NCBI RefSeq assembly: GCF_026004055.1
Contig: NZ_BPIJ01000001.1
Location: 806,001 to 870,000, forward strand
Direction of reading: 5' to 3'
DNA length: 64,000 bases
Origin: Meiothermus sp.
GTDB taxonomy: Bacteria; Deinococcota; Deinococci; Deinococcales; Thermaceae
Shown here: one piece after another, positions 18,375 through 26,841 of the stretch
Numbering within the stretch: the first letter of the stretch is position 1
Layout: every line of letters begins with the position of its first letter
The notes under the pieces: model-generated
Databases searched by the model: none
What the model saw: the letters and a program-made list of their open reading frames with translations, nothing else
What the model was told of the DNA's origin: nothing
Made by a program: the position numbers and the translations under genes

Positions 18375-18998
18375 ATGTCTATGAACCTCGAACTCCTCGC
18401 CGCCCAAGCGCAAGCCTGCGTGGCCTGTGGTCTGTCCAAAAACCGTACCCATGTGGTATTCGGGGAAGGTAACCCCGAAGCCCGCTTGATGATTGTGGGT
18501 GAAGGCCCCGGCGAAGACGAAGACCTGCAAGGACGCCCTTTTGTGGGGCGGAGCGGTCAGCTGCTCGACAAGATTCTCGAGGCTGCCGGCATTCCTCGCC
18601 AGAGCATCTATATCACCAACATCGTCAAGTGTCGCCCGCCCGGAAACCGCGTACCCGAGCCTCTCGAGGCCAAAACCTGCACCTCGCTCTGGCTTCTCAA
18701 GCAAATCCAGCTCATCAAGCCCCAGATCATCATTCCGCTGGGCGCTACGGCGCTCGAGTTCTTTGCCGGCGAGAAGCTCCCCATCACCAAGGTGCGGGGC
18801 AAGTTTTTCGAATGGCAGGGCATCCGCATTTTTCCCATGTTTCACCCGGCCTATCTGCTGCGAAACCCTTCGCGCGAAGCAGGCAGCCCCAAACACCTCA
18901 CCTGGCAGGACATTCAGTTGGTCAAGAAAACCCTCGAGGAACTCGGCCCCAAGCAAGGAATAGAAATAAAAACCGTGAGCCAAGAATCACTTTTCTAG
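18375..18998 (+). CDS. udg: Uracil-DNA glycosylase, family 4 (4Fe-4S)
   Basis: This enzyme removes uracil from DNA, important in a hot environment where cytosine deaminates quickly. The 207-residue protein has the four cluster cysteines at C15, C18, C86 and C102 (ACVACGL, and KCRPPG to KTC), motif A GEGPGEDEDLQGRPFVG, and motif B MFHPAYLLRNPS. Family 4 thermostable glycosylases of Thermus have the same layout. ATG 18375 is followed by a second ATG at 18381. The gene lies 22 bp downstream of a strong hairpin and 23 bp before an EamA transporter gene. Confidence 0.95.
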   Translation: MSMNLELLAAQAQACVACGLSKNRTHVVFGEGNPEARLMIVGEGPGEDEDLQGRPFVGRSGQLLDKILEAAGIPRQSIYITNIVKCRPPGNRVPEPLEAKTCTSLWLLKQIQLIKPQIIIPLGATALEFFAGEKLPITKVRGKFFEWQGIRIFPMFHPAYLLRNPSREAGSPKHLTWQDIQLVKKTLEELGPKQGIEIKTVSQESLF

Positions 18999-19021
18999 CA
19001 CCAGGAATCCCCTAACCTCAA

Positions 19022-19921
19022 ATGCCTCTCTCCCGCGTTGGCTTGCTGCACCTGCTGGTGGTTTACCTGGTCTGGAGCAGTACCTATCTGGCCTTTAAGA
19101 TCGGCCTGCTTAGCGGCTTTGAACCGTTCTGGATGGGGGCTACGCGCTTTATACCGGCAGCTTTGCTTTTGCTGCTCTACGCCCGCTGGCGCGGCTGGTC
19201 GCTAAGGCTGGACGGGGTCATGGGGAAAAAACTGGCCATCTCCGGAGGCCTGCTGTGGCTTGGAGGTAACGGACTCATCCTGTTGGCAACCCAGTACGTA
19301 CCCTCTGGCTATGTGGCCCTGATGATCGCCACCGCCCCCATCTGGGCAGCAACCCTGGAAGGTTGGCTGGATCGAAAACGCCCACCGGGCCTACTGATAC
19401 TGGGTCTTTTGGTCGGGTTGCTAGGTATTCTGGCTCTAAATGTGCCCAAGCTGAGTGCCGGGGTGCCTACCAACCTGCTGGCCTTTGTGCTGCTGCTGAT
19501 CTCACCCTTGATGTGGGCTGCCGGCACCATCTACACCCAGCGCCAGATCTCGAGTTTGCAACCGGAGGTGGTCTCGGGCTATCAGCAGCTTTTTGGGGGC
19601 TTGGGTTTCCTGGTGCTCTCTTGGGTAATGGGCGAACAGTGGCACAGTCCCACACTTTGGGGCTGGGTCAGCAACCTATACCTGATTGTTTTTGGCTCTC
19701 TGGTTGCTTATACATCGTACATCTTGGCGGTGCGGCTACTTCCCCTAAGCCTGGTGACCACCTATGCCTATGTGAACCCGGTCATTGCGCTGCTGCTGGG
19801 CTGGGCTTTCTTGCAGGAACCGCTGGGGGTCTGGACCTGGATAGGAGCTCTCTTGGTACTCTTGGGCGTAGGCCTGGTTTTCCGAAGCCGCATGAGGCCA
19901 TCGGTTCAGGGCACACCCTAG
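19022..19921 (+). CDS. EamA/DMT-superfamily transporter
   Basis: The 299-residue protein has ten hydrophobic segments in two halves, the usual layout of EamA (drug/metabolite transporter) permeases. Typical sequences are VWSSTYLAFKIGLLSGFEP in the first helices and YAYVNPVIALLLGWAFLQEP in the second half. Substrates in this family (amino acids, purines, drugs and others) cannot be predicted from sequence. It lies 23 bp after udg on the same strand and may be co-transcribed. It is convergent with purH; the 120-bp gap holds a dispersed repeat. Confidence 0.88.
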   Translation: MPLSRVGLLHLLVVYLVWSSTYLAFKIGLLSGFEPFWMGATRFIPAALLLLLYARWRGWSLRLDGVMGKKLAISGGLLWLGGNGLILLATQYVPSGYVALMIATAPIWAATLEGWLDRKRPPGLLILGLLVGLLGILALNVPKLSAGVPTNLLAFVLLLISPLMWAAGTIYTQRQISSLQPEVVSGYQQLFGGLGFLVLSWVMGEQWHSPTLWGWVSNLYLIVFGSLVAYTSYILAVRLLPLSLVTTYAYVNPVIALLLGWAFLQEPLGVWTWIGALLVLLGVGLVFRSRMRPSVQGTP

Positions 19922-19927
19922 CCCTCT

Positions 19928-19967
19928 GGTAACTAAATTTTTCGTTGTACTGCACACCGAATGCATC
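19928..19967 (+). repeat. Dispersed repeat, GGTAACTAAATTT type, copy 1
   Basis: Starts GGTAACTAAATTT and continues with GCAC, CCGAAT and CATC blocks that line up with 21703-21746. A degenerate third start, GGTAGCTAAAT, lies near 41810. All three are intergenic, just after or near the ends of genes. Confidence 0.6.
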
Positions 19968-20041
19968 TTTGGGGGCTACGCGAGCGGATTGGCCCTATTT
20001 TTGTACTTTATTTCACGATATTCCGTTCGTGACATATTTAT

Positions 20042-21550
20042 CTAATGCTTGAAATGACGCGAGCCGGTAAAGACCATGGCCAGGCCCAGCTCGTTGCAGG
20101 CCGCTATCACCTCTGCATCGCGTTTGGCGCCGCCGGGCTGCACAATGGCCGTGACTCCAGCCGCCGCCGCTACACGTACCACATCGTCGAAGGGGAAAAA
20201 GGCTTCGGAGGCCAGAACTGCACCTCTGGCCCGTTCGCCGGCATTCTGAATAGCCCGTTCGGCGGCCCAGATACGGCTAACCGCACCGGTACCCAGGCCC
20301 ACGGTTACGCCATGTTTGGCTAGCACCACGCTGTTTGAGCGGGTGTGCTTGCTCACATACCAGGCGAATTTGAGGTCTAGAAGCTCCTCTGGGGTAGGAA
20401 TGCGCTCGGTTACATACTGTAGGGAAAGTTCCTCCCAGCGACGCGTGTCCCGATCCTGGGCCAGAAAGCCTCCTACCAGGGGGCGGAACTCCTGACGGTC
20501 GGCATTCTGCCGGGCCGCTACCAGCACCCGTAGGTCGGGTTTTTTGTGGCGGAACCACTCCAAGGCCTCGGCGCTTACCTCGGGGGCAATGAGCACCTCG
20601 AGGAACGTCCCCCGGGTAGCCATGGCGGTCTCTAAGTCCACCGGGCGATTGAAGGCCACCACCCCCCCGAACACCGAGAGCGTGTCGGCATCACGGGCCT
20701 GTTCCCAGGCGGTTTTGGGGTGGTCAGCCAGAGCCACCCCGCAGGGGTTGGCGTGCTTGACGGCCACACAAGCGGGTAGCTCGAACTCCGAGACCAAGGC
20801 CCAGGCTGCGTCGGCGTCGGCGTAGTTGTTGAAGCCCATGGGCTTACCGGCCAACACCTGCGCGTGCAGCACTGGGCCGGTTTGGCCCTCGAGCGCGTAT
20901 AGAGCAGCCTCCTGGTGGGGGTTCTCCCCGTAGCGAAGCGAAACCCCCGGCAGGCGCTCCAGGGTGAGCAGTTTGGTCTGGGGGAATTTCTCAAAGGCCA
21001 AAAACTCGGCAATGGCCGCATCGTAGGCAGCGGTATGGGCAAAGGCCTTGTGGGCCAGTCGGCGGCGGAACTGGCTGCTAATGCCCGTCTGCAAGGCTTG
21101 CAAAACCTCCCCATAGTCGGCGGGGTCGCAAACCGGCAGCACGGCCTCGTGGTTTTTGGCGGCAGCCCGTAGCATGGCCGGCCCACCGATGTCTATGTTC
21201 TCGAGGCACTCTTCAAAGGAAGCCCCCCGTGCCAGGGTTTCCCGAAACGGGTAAAGATTCACGCAAAGCAGGTCTATACGCGTCAGGTGGTGGGCCTGCA
21301 GCTCGGCCTCGTGCTGGGGGCTCTTGGTGGCCAGCAAACCTGCGTGAATATGGGGGTGCAGGGTCTTGACCCGCCCGTCCAAAATCTCCGGAAAGCCCGT
21401 AACCTCGGATATATAGGTTACCGGCAGCCCTGCCGCCTGTAGGGTTTTGTGGGTTCCGCCGGTAGACACCAGCTCAAACCCCAACTCCACTAAACCTCGG
21501 GCAAACTCCACCAGACCCGCTTTGTTAGATACCGACAACAGCGCACGCAT
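20042..21550 (-). CDS. purH: Bifunctional AICAR formyltransferase / IMP cyclohydrolase PurH
   Basis: PurH does the last two steps of IMP synthesis. The 502-residue protein has the N-terminal MGS-like cyclohydrolase domain ([55 protein letters not shown]) and the formyltransferase domain ([34 protein letters not shown]-like [22 protein letters not shown]). Length and motifs are normal. It stands alone here, convergent with the EamA gene, and its upstream side opens onto a 910-bp repeat-rich gap. Confidence 0.97.
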   Translation of the reverse strand: MRALLSVSNKAGLVEFARGLVELGFELVSTGGTHKTLQAAGLPVTYISEVTGFPEILDGRVKTLHPHIHAGLLATKSPQHEAELQAHHLTRIDLLCVNLYPFRETLARGASFEECLENIDIGGPAMLRAAAKNHEAVLPVCDPADYGEVLQALQTGISSQFRRRLAHKAFAHTAAYDAAIAEFLAFEKFPQTKLLTLERLPGVSLRYGENPHQEAALYALEGQTGPVLHAQVLAGKPMGFNNYADADAAWALVSEFELPACVAVKHANPCGVALADHPKTAWEQARDADTLSVFGGVVAFNRPVDLETAMATRGTFLEVLIAPEVSAEALEWFRHKKPDLRVLVAARQNADRQEFRPLVGGFLAQDRDTRRWEELSLQYVTERIPTPEELLDLKFAWYVSKHTRSNSVVLAKHGVTVGLGTGAVSRIWAAERAIQNAGERARGAVLASEAFFPFDDVVRVAAAAGVTAIVQPGGAKRDAEVIAACNELGLAMVFTGSRHFKH

Positions 21551-21656
21551 ACCGGAAAATCATACCTTCAATAGCCCAAGGCTTCTAAATGAGGTTCAAC
21601 CAACGTCCAAACCCGAGCACATCCGTATTGGTCTGGTAAGCTTATTTTCGCCACCT

Positions 21657-21689
21657 TAGAGCGCTCTTCACAAATATTGAGCCATCGGG
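21657..21689 (+). repeat. 33-bp repeat module (TAGAGCGCTCTTCACA type), copy A
   Basis: Identical to 42041-42073 except for one base (ATATTG versus ATATCG). An inverted partial copy, TGTGAAGAGCGCT, lies at 22150-22162, and a related fragment at 54272-54292. Confidence 0.8.
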
Positions 21690-21702
21690 GACTAAGTGGT
21701 AT

Positions 21703-21746
21703 GGTAACTAAATTTCCGAAGTTATGTACCGCACCCCGAATACATC
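21703..21746 (+). repeat. Dispersed repeat, GGTAACTAAATTT type, copy 2
   Basis: Shares GGTAACTAAATTT, then GCAC, CCGAAT and CATC, with 19928-19967, allowing a few inserted bases. Confidence 0.6.
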
Positions 21747-21794
21747 GATGTAGAGATTCCATCCCACTTCGGCCCCCGAGATGGCCTAAAAACG

Positions 21795-21845
21795 CCCTCC
21801 CTACCGCGTAGGGAGGGTGGGGGAGGGTATCAGGCAAGGCCCCCA
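21795..21845 (+). repeat. Repeat module with CCCTACCGCGTAGGG palindrome, copy A
   Basis: A GC-rich palindrome (CCCTCCCTAC-CGC-GTAGGGAGGG) followed by a tail with GTATCAGGCAAGGC. The same palindrome and tail occur at 41872-41919. Confidence 0.75.
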
Positions 21846-21930
21846 ATCCGCTGCGTGAAGGGCCAGGTTTACGAGACACGGCGCGTTCTGAAGGCTAAAC
21901 CCCATACTGCGTATTTTGTTACCAGACCAC

Positions 21931-22023
21931 TAAGAATCTTTTGTCCTGGACAGAACAGTGGCCGCCGGGAAACTCGAAACCCAAGCACCCGTGGCCCACG
22001 CCCCAGTGCGTAACATGCGTCTG
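21931..22023 (+). repeat. Repeat module (TAAGAATCTTTTGTCCTGGA type), copy A
   Basis: The first 64 bases match 42074-42137 with two differences by eye; a second shared block, GTGCGTAACATGCGTCTG, closes the module at 22006-22023 and 42160-42177. Another shared block, TTCTCGTTTTCGTGGGCGG, follows further on (near 22123 and 42190). Confidence 0.8.
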
Positions 22024-22081
22024 CCAGGGAATGGCTTATGCCACAGCCACAACGTGGCTAACCTGGCCCAGACGCAACGCA

Positions 22082-22121
22082 GACAAGCGTGCCTCACCTC
22101 GGTGAGGCACGTCTGCTTGTC
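22082..22121. repeat. Long perfect-arm hairpin
   Basis: GACAAGC ... GCTTGTC encloses GTGCCTCACC-TC-GGTGAGGCAC, a 10-bp perfect stem with a 2-base turn, with only four unpaired bases on one side. It can form a cruciform or an RNA hairpin. Confidence 0.75.
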
Positions 22122-22196
22122 CCTTCTCGTTTTCGTGGGCGGCCAGGTCTGTGAAGAGCGCTGTATACAAATGGGTGGTGCCTTGGCGGACGCCTC

Positions 22197-22294
22197 GTCA
22201 TTACGAGAAGGCCAGGGGCCAACAAAGCAATCCAGATAGCCTTGACCCGACAGGCCTCTGGATTGCTTCGCATCCTGCGGAGGTTCGCAATGAC
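22197..22294. repeat. Palindromic MITE-like element with GTCATTACGAG ends
   Basis: Left end GTCATTACGAG is the inverted copy of the right end (GTTCGCAATGAC read on the other strand: GTCATTGCGAAC). Inside, AAGCAATCCAGA and TCTGGATTGCTT form a perfect 12-bp inverted repeat around a 20-base centre. Elements with GTCATTGCGAG...GCAATCC arms are known as short dispersed palindromes in several bacterial genomes. It carries no transposase. Confidence 0.8.
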
Positions 22295-22460
22295 GGAAAA
22301 AGTGAGCCACATACTTTGTTACCAGACCAGCATAGGTGCTGGTTCCAAGCCGGTCTTAAATTGCCCCTACACCAGCACACCCTTCGATCCCCAAGCGGCG
22401 CTGCACCCCTATTGGCACCTTTACAACGATGCAAACCCTGAAGCGCGTTAGACTGTGAAC

Positions 22461-22856
22461 ATGAGCACCGGTATCTACGACGCCATCAAAAAGGAAATTG
22501 TTGAGGCCATGAAGCGGGGCGACACCGCCAGTCGCGACTTTGCCCGGGTAGTTAAGGCCGAGTTCGACCGCAAGGGGGATGGCCGACCTTTGCCCGATAG
22601 CGAGGCGGTCAAAATTCTTAAGGCCCTGCGGGTCACGGCCGAGGAAAACCAGAATGCTTTCGAGATGGCCTTTTTGGACAAATACCTGCCCCAGGAGATG
22701 AGCGAAGGCGAAATAGAAGCCTGGATACGGGCCAATGTGGACTTTTCCAAGCTTAAGTCCCCCATGGCGGCTATCGGCATCGTGACCAAGGCCCTGGGGC
22801 CGGCAGCGCCGGGGGATCGGGTTAAGAAGGTTGTGGAACGGATGGTGCAGGGCTAA
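22461..22856 (+). CDS. YqeY / GatB_Yqey-domain protein
   Basis: The 131-residue protein (from ATG 22461; GTG 22455 is an in-frame alternative) matches the YqeY family, which resembles the C-terminal tRNA-binding domain of GatB, the glutamyl-tRNA amidotransferase subunit. Typical signs are the helical start IYDAIKKEIVEAMKRGD, FLDKYLPQEMSEGEIEAWI, and the end VTKALGPAAPGDRVKKVVER. The family's function is unsettled; a role in tRNA-dependent amidation or tRNA binding is inferred from the domain. It lies just upstream of rnpB on the same strand. Confidence 0.88.
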   Translation: MSTGIYDAIKKEIVEAMKRGDTASRDFARVVKAEFDRKGDGRPLPDSEAVKILKALRVTAEENQNAFEMAFLDKYLPQEMSEGEIEAWIRANVDFSKLKSPMAAIGIVTKALGPAAPGDRVKKVVERMVQG

Positions 22857-22920
22857 GCCGGCCCACCCTAAGCCTCGAGTCTGGGTCCGACCCATCCTTA
22901 CCGAAACAGGCTATTTGCGC

Positions 22921-22926
22921 TAAAAT
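22921..22926 (+). promoter_or_regulatory. -10 box for rnpB
   Basis: TAAAAT lies 5 bases before the inferred 5' end of RNase P RNA. A poor -35 (TTACCG) sits 17 bases upstream of it. Confidence 0.45.
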
Positions 22927-22930
22927 GGAG

Positions 22931-23282
22931 GAGCGGGAAGAGGGCGCAGCCGCTGGTGGGAAACCACCAGAGGAAAGTCCGGGCAGCATAGGGCATGATG
23001 CCAGCTAACGGCTGGGCGGGGTAACCCGACGGAATAGTGCAACAGAAAGCAGACGGCCGGGGCGACCCGGTCAAGGTGAAACGGTGCGGTAAGAGCGCAC
23101 CAGTGCCCCTGGAAACAGGGGCAGCTAGGCAAACCCCATCTGCTGCAAGTCCCGTAAGTCCGACAGGCAGAACTGACCCGGTTCGCTACGACCTGCGGCA
23201 GGGACGCTCGAGGTGCGCGGTGACGCGCATCCCAGAGAGATGGCTGCGGAAACAGAACCCGGCTTACGCCTCTTCCCAACCC
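22931..23282 (+). ncRNA. rnpB: RNase P RNA (M1 RNA), bacterial type A
   Basis: The catalytic RNA of RNase P, which removes 5' leaders from pre-tRNAs. Universally conserved blocks are present in order: AGAGGAAAGTCCGGGC near the 5' end, ACAGAAAGCAGACGGCC, GGTAAGAGCGCACCAG, and the 3' block GCGGAAACAGAACCCGGCTTA. The 5' GGGAAGAGGGCG pairs with 3' CGCCTCTTCCC to form helix P1, which sets the boundaries to within a few bases. A perfect intrinsic terminator begins 8 bases after the 3' end. Confidence 0.96.
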
Positions 23283-23290
23283 CAACCCCT

Positions 23291-23327
23291 AACAGAACCG
23301 GCCCATCAGCCGGTTCTGTTGTTTTTT
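23291..23327 (+). terminator. Intrinsic terminator of rnpB
   Basis: A perfect 12-bp stem AACAGAACCGGC / GCCGGTTCTGTT with a 6-base loop, then G and six T. Textbook rho-independent terminator. Confidence 0.93.
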
Positions 23328-23328
23328 G

Positions 23329-23428
23329 CCACGTAGAGTGGTTCCCACGAATACCCCCAACAGCGGTGTGTGCTATTGGGGATAAAACACTGGCCGCCGC
23401 GAGGGCAGTGTTTGTGGAAACACGATAG
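23329..23428 (-). repeat. ~100-bp dispersed structured repeat, copy 1
   Basis: Read on the minus strand it aligns end to end with 32222-32322 (CTATCGYGTTTCC at one end, GGGAACCRCTCTASGTGG at the other; about 84% over the last 38 bases). A 33-base hairpin (23352-23384) is kept in both copies with compensatory base changes. A second hairpin with arms AAACACTG/CAGTGTTT lies beside it. It begins right after the rnpB terminator. Confidence 0.8.
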
Positions 23429-23780
23429 GTAGTTGCACTCCTCCCCTCAAACATTAAGGGTGGTTCGTCAACAGAACAGGGTTCGAATTTTATGCATATA
23501 CGCAGCGATTGCGAACTCAATCCAGATTGGGAATATTTTGATTTTTATCGATGAAAATCGAAAAAATCTCGCTTAGCTCGAAGCCTTGAGGGCGCAAATG
23601 AATCCGGTGGGAAATCTGCCCACTGGCTACCCCTATCGTGGGAAAAAGTGGGGCTTAGGTGGGAGACAGTGGTAAAAAGTGGGGAATGCGTGGTACATTA
23701 CGGTTCAGAACAGCACCTCCGGTGGGAAAAGCTCGAGGGGGGACGAGCCTTGAAACCGAACCGGCGTAGGAGAAAACGCG
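23429..23780. other. AT-rich control region upstream of mraZ
   Basis: No gene seen. It contains an AT-rich stretch around 23530-23570 with the imperfect palindrome GATTTTTATCGATGAAAATC, then the phased GTGGG array (listed separately), one further GTGGG at 23607-23611 facing CCCAC at 23619-23623, and one at 23722-23726. TACATT at 23694-23699 is a possible -10 overlapping the last box. Confidence 0.6.
23638..23694 (+). promoter_or_regulatory. MraZ operator: six phased GTGGK boxes
   Basis: GTGGG or GTGGT occurs at 23638, 23648, 23659, 23669, 23679 and 23690, that is every 10-11 bases on the same face of the helix. MraZ is known to bind tandem TGGGN repeats with about 5-base spacers upstream of its own operon. 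The array lies 87-143 bases before the mraZ ATG and probably overlaps the dcw promoter, implying autoregulation. Confidence 0.8.
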
Positions 23781-24215
23781 ATGCCCTTCGGTGAATACCA
23801 GTATAACCTCGACGACAAAGGGAGGGTTGTAATCCCGCAGCCCTTCCGTCCGTTTATCGAGGATGGGGTGGTGATTACCCGGGGCCTCGAGGGCTGCTTG
23901 TACATGTACCCCCTGCTGGCCTGGAGCAACATCGAACGGCAACTGCAAAACGTGCCCCTGATCGACCGGGATGCCCAGGAGCTGGTGCGTTTTTTGTATT
24001 CCGGCGCTCACAAAACCCAGATGGACAACGCCTCGAGGGTGACCATCCCTCCCCCCCTGCGCAAATTTGCCGGCCTCGAGGACACCAACGATGCGGTGGT
24101 GGTGGGCGCGCCCACCCGGTTGGAGCTATGGAGCGAAGGCCGCTGGTGGGCCAGCATCACCAAGTTTGTGGAGAACCCTACCACCCCCGAAGCCCTGCGC
24201 GGCCTGATTGGATGA
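23781..24215 (+). CDS. mraZ: Transcriptional regulator MraZ
   Basis: First gene of the dcw cluster. The 144-residue protein has the two tandem SpoVT/AbrB-like halves: GEYQYNLDDKGRVVIPQPFR and, in the second half, NASRVTIPPPLRKFAGL. MraZ forms a ring of eight to twelve subunits that binds GTGGG-type repeats and controls the operon. Six such boxes lie upstream. The stop codon is overlapped by an out-of-frame ATG, and rsmH starts 64 bases further on. Confidence 0.96.
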   Translation: MPFGEYQYNLDDKGRVVIPQPFRPFIEDGVVITRGLEGCLYMYPLLAWSNIERQLQNVPLIDRDAQELVRFLYSGAHKTQMDNASRVTIPPPLRKFAGLEDTNDAVVVGAPTRLELWSEGRWWASITKFVENPTTPEALRGLIG

Positions 24216-25389
<1,174 letters not shown>

Positions 25390-25393
<4 letters not shown>

Positions 25394-26802
25394 ACCACCT
25401 GGGCACAAGTGAGCAGGCCACCCTAAACCGGGGTTGGGTGGTGTTGCTGGCCTTTGCTGCTTTTTTGTTGGCGCTGGGGTACGGGTTTTACGTACTCTGG
25501 CACAACGCTCCAACCCTTTCGTTGCGACCCTCGAGCCGACTGGAAACCCCTCCCCTGCGCGGCAGTCTGGAAGCTGCCGACGGCACCCCGCTGGCCCTGA
25601 GTACCCCCGAAGAGGCCCGCCTGTACCCGCTGGGGCTTTCGGCCACTCAGCTCTTGGGATTTGGCGAACGCAGCAGCGGCAAAGGGCTATCGGGTCTCGA
25701 GTTCGACCTCGAGCCCCTCCTTTCCCAGGGGCAAAGCCTGCGCCTGACCATCGACCCCCAGGTTCAGGCCATTGCCGAGCAAGCCCTGTGGAAAGGCTTA
25801 GGGGCCGCCAAGGCCGACTGGGGCAGCGCGGTGGTGATAGAAAGCAAAACCGGGCGGCTCCTGGCGGTAGCCAACGGCCCGGCCTTCGACCCCACCGCGC
25901 CCCGGCGCAGCAGTGAGCAAGACCCCTCCTGGCGCAACCACGCCTTCGTATACGCGCTGGAGCCTGGTTCAACCATCAAACCCCTCACCGCTGCCGTCTT
26001 GCTGGAAGAAAATATGGCCCGGCTGGACACCAAGGTGTATGCCCCCATGAGCCGCCGCGTTGCAGGTTGGACGATCAATGATGTGGTCAAGCACCCCGAG
26101 ACCCTCACCCTAGGCGAGGTGCTCAAGTACTCGTCCAACGTGGGCATCACCACCCTGGCCGAGCGCATCCCGCGGCAGACTCTATACAACTTCTTCCAAA
26201 AGATGCACTTCATGGATGCCGCGCTTCTGCCACCTTTGTCCTACCAGCCCCGGATTGCCGTGCAGGTCGCGGCCCCGCAGGTGCGCCCACTGAAGCGCTG
26301 GGGGCCTGCCGAATACGCCAACGCCACCTTCGGTCAGGGTTTCCTGATTACGCCGCTGCACCTGGCCACGGCCTACAACATCCTGGCGAACGACGGGGTC
26401 TACCGCCAGCCCATCTTGTTCGAGGGCAACACCTCCCAAAGCGCGGTGGTTTTTAGGCCCCAGGTGGCCCGCGAGATTCGCAGAGCCCTGACCGAGGGCA
26501 TCGCCGAAAAGGCCAAACTGCCTGGCTATGTCCTGGGGGGCAAAACCGGCACAGCGCAGGTGGTGGTAAATGGGCGGTACAGCAGCAGTGTGTATGCGGC
26601 GCTGTTCGCCGGTTTCATTCCGGCCAACACCCCCCGTGTGACGGTGGTGGTCACCCTCTTCCACCCCAAAGGCAACCTTATCCATGGCTCCCAGGTGGCG
26701 GCCCCCATCTACCGCGAGATTGCGGCCCGGCTCTTCGCCTTGTGGGGGGTTCCCCCCCTGTTGGACTCCTCATCCGGCAAGGGTACACTGGTCAACCGAT
26801 GA
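25390..26802 (+). CDS. ftsI: Peptidoglycan transpeptidase FtsI (PBP3)
   Basis: Septal class B penicillin-binding protein. The start is TTG 25390, overlapping the ftsL stop, with AAAGGAGG 5-6 bases upstream; no ATG is near. The 470-residue protein has one membrane helix (about 14-36), a short non-catalytic domain, and the transpeptidase domain with S194-T-I-K197, S248-S-N250 and K385-T-G387. It is much shorter than E. coli FtsI (588), mainly in the N-terminal module. Its stop is overlapped by the start of a 12-codon ORF. Confidence 0.95.
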
Positions 26803-26837
26803 GTGTTTTGTGCAACTTGCAGATAATACTCACGTGA
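26799..26837 (+). CDS. Micro-ORF between ftsI and murF (12 codons)
   Basis: ATG 26799 overlaps the ftsI stop (ATGA) and the frame ends at TGA 26835-26837, 4 bases before the murF ATG. The encoded peptide MSVLCNLQIILT is hydrophobic. It is listed because three other dcw gaps show the same arrangement; alone it would not be called. The sequence may equally contain a promoter-like GATAAT. Confidence 0.2.
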   Translation: MSVLCNLQIILT

Positions 26838-26841
26838 GGCG

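Larger units (their letters stand above)
21551..22460. other. 910-bp gene-free, repeat-rich region
   Basis: I find no convincing gene. The stretch holds several dispersed repeats listed separately (21657-21689, 21703-21746, 21795-21845, 21931-22023, 22197-22294), a long hairpin (22082-22121), and three copies of TTACCAGACCA: inverted at 21629-21639 and direct at about 21919-21929 and 22319-22329. Many of the same modules recur in a different order at 41736-42262. ORFs here have no homology I recognise and cross repeats. Confidence 0.7.

Noticed and set aside
21551-22460. Insertion sequence or prophage remnant
   Set aside because: Repeats and inverted ends are present, but no frame resembles a transposase, integrase or phage gene.
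23465-23490. tRNA-like GGGTTCGAATTTT
   Set aside because: Only a T-loop-like word is present; no acceptor, D or anticodon arms can be drawn around it.
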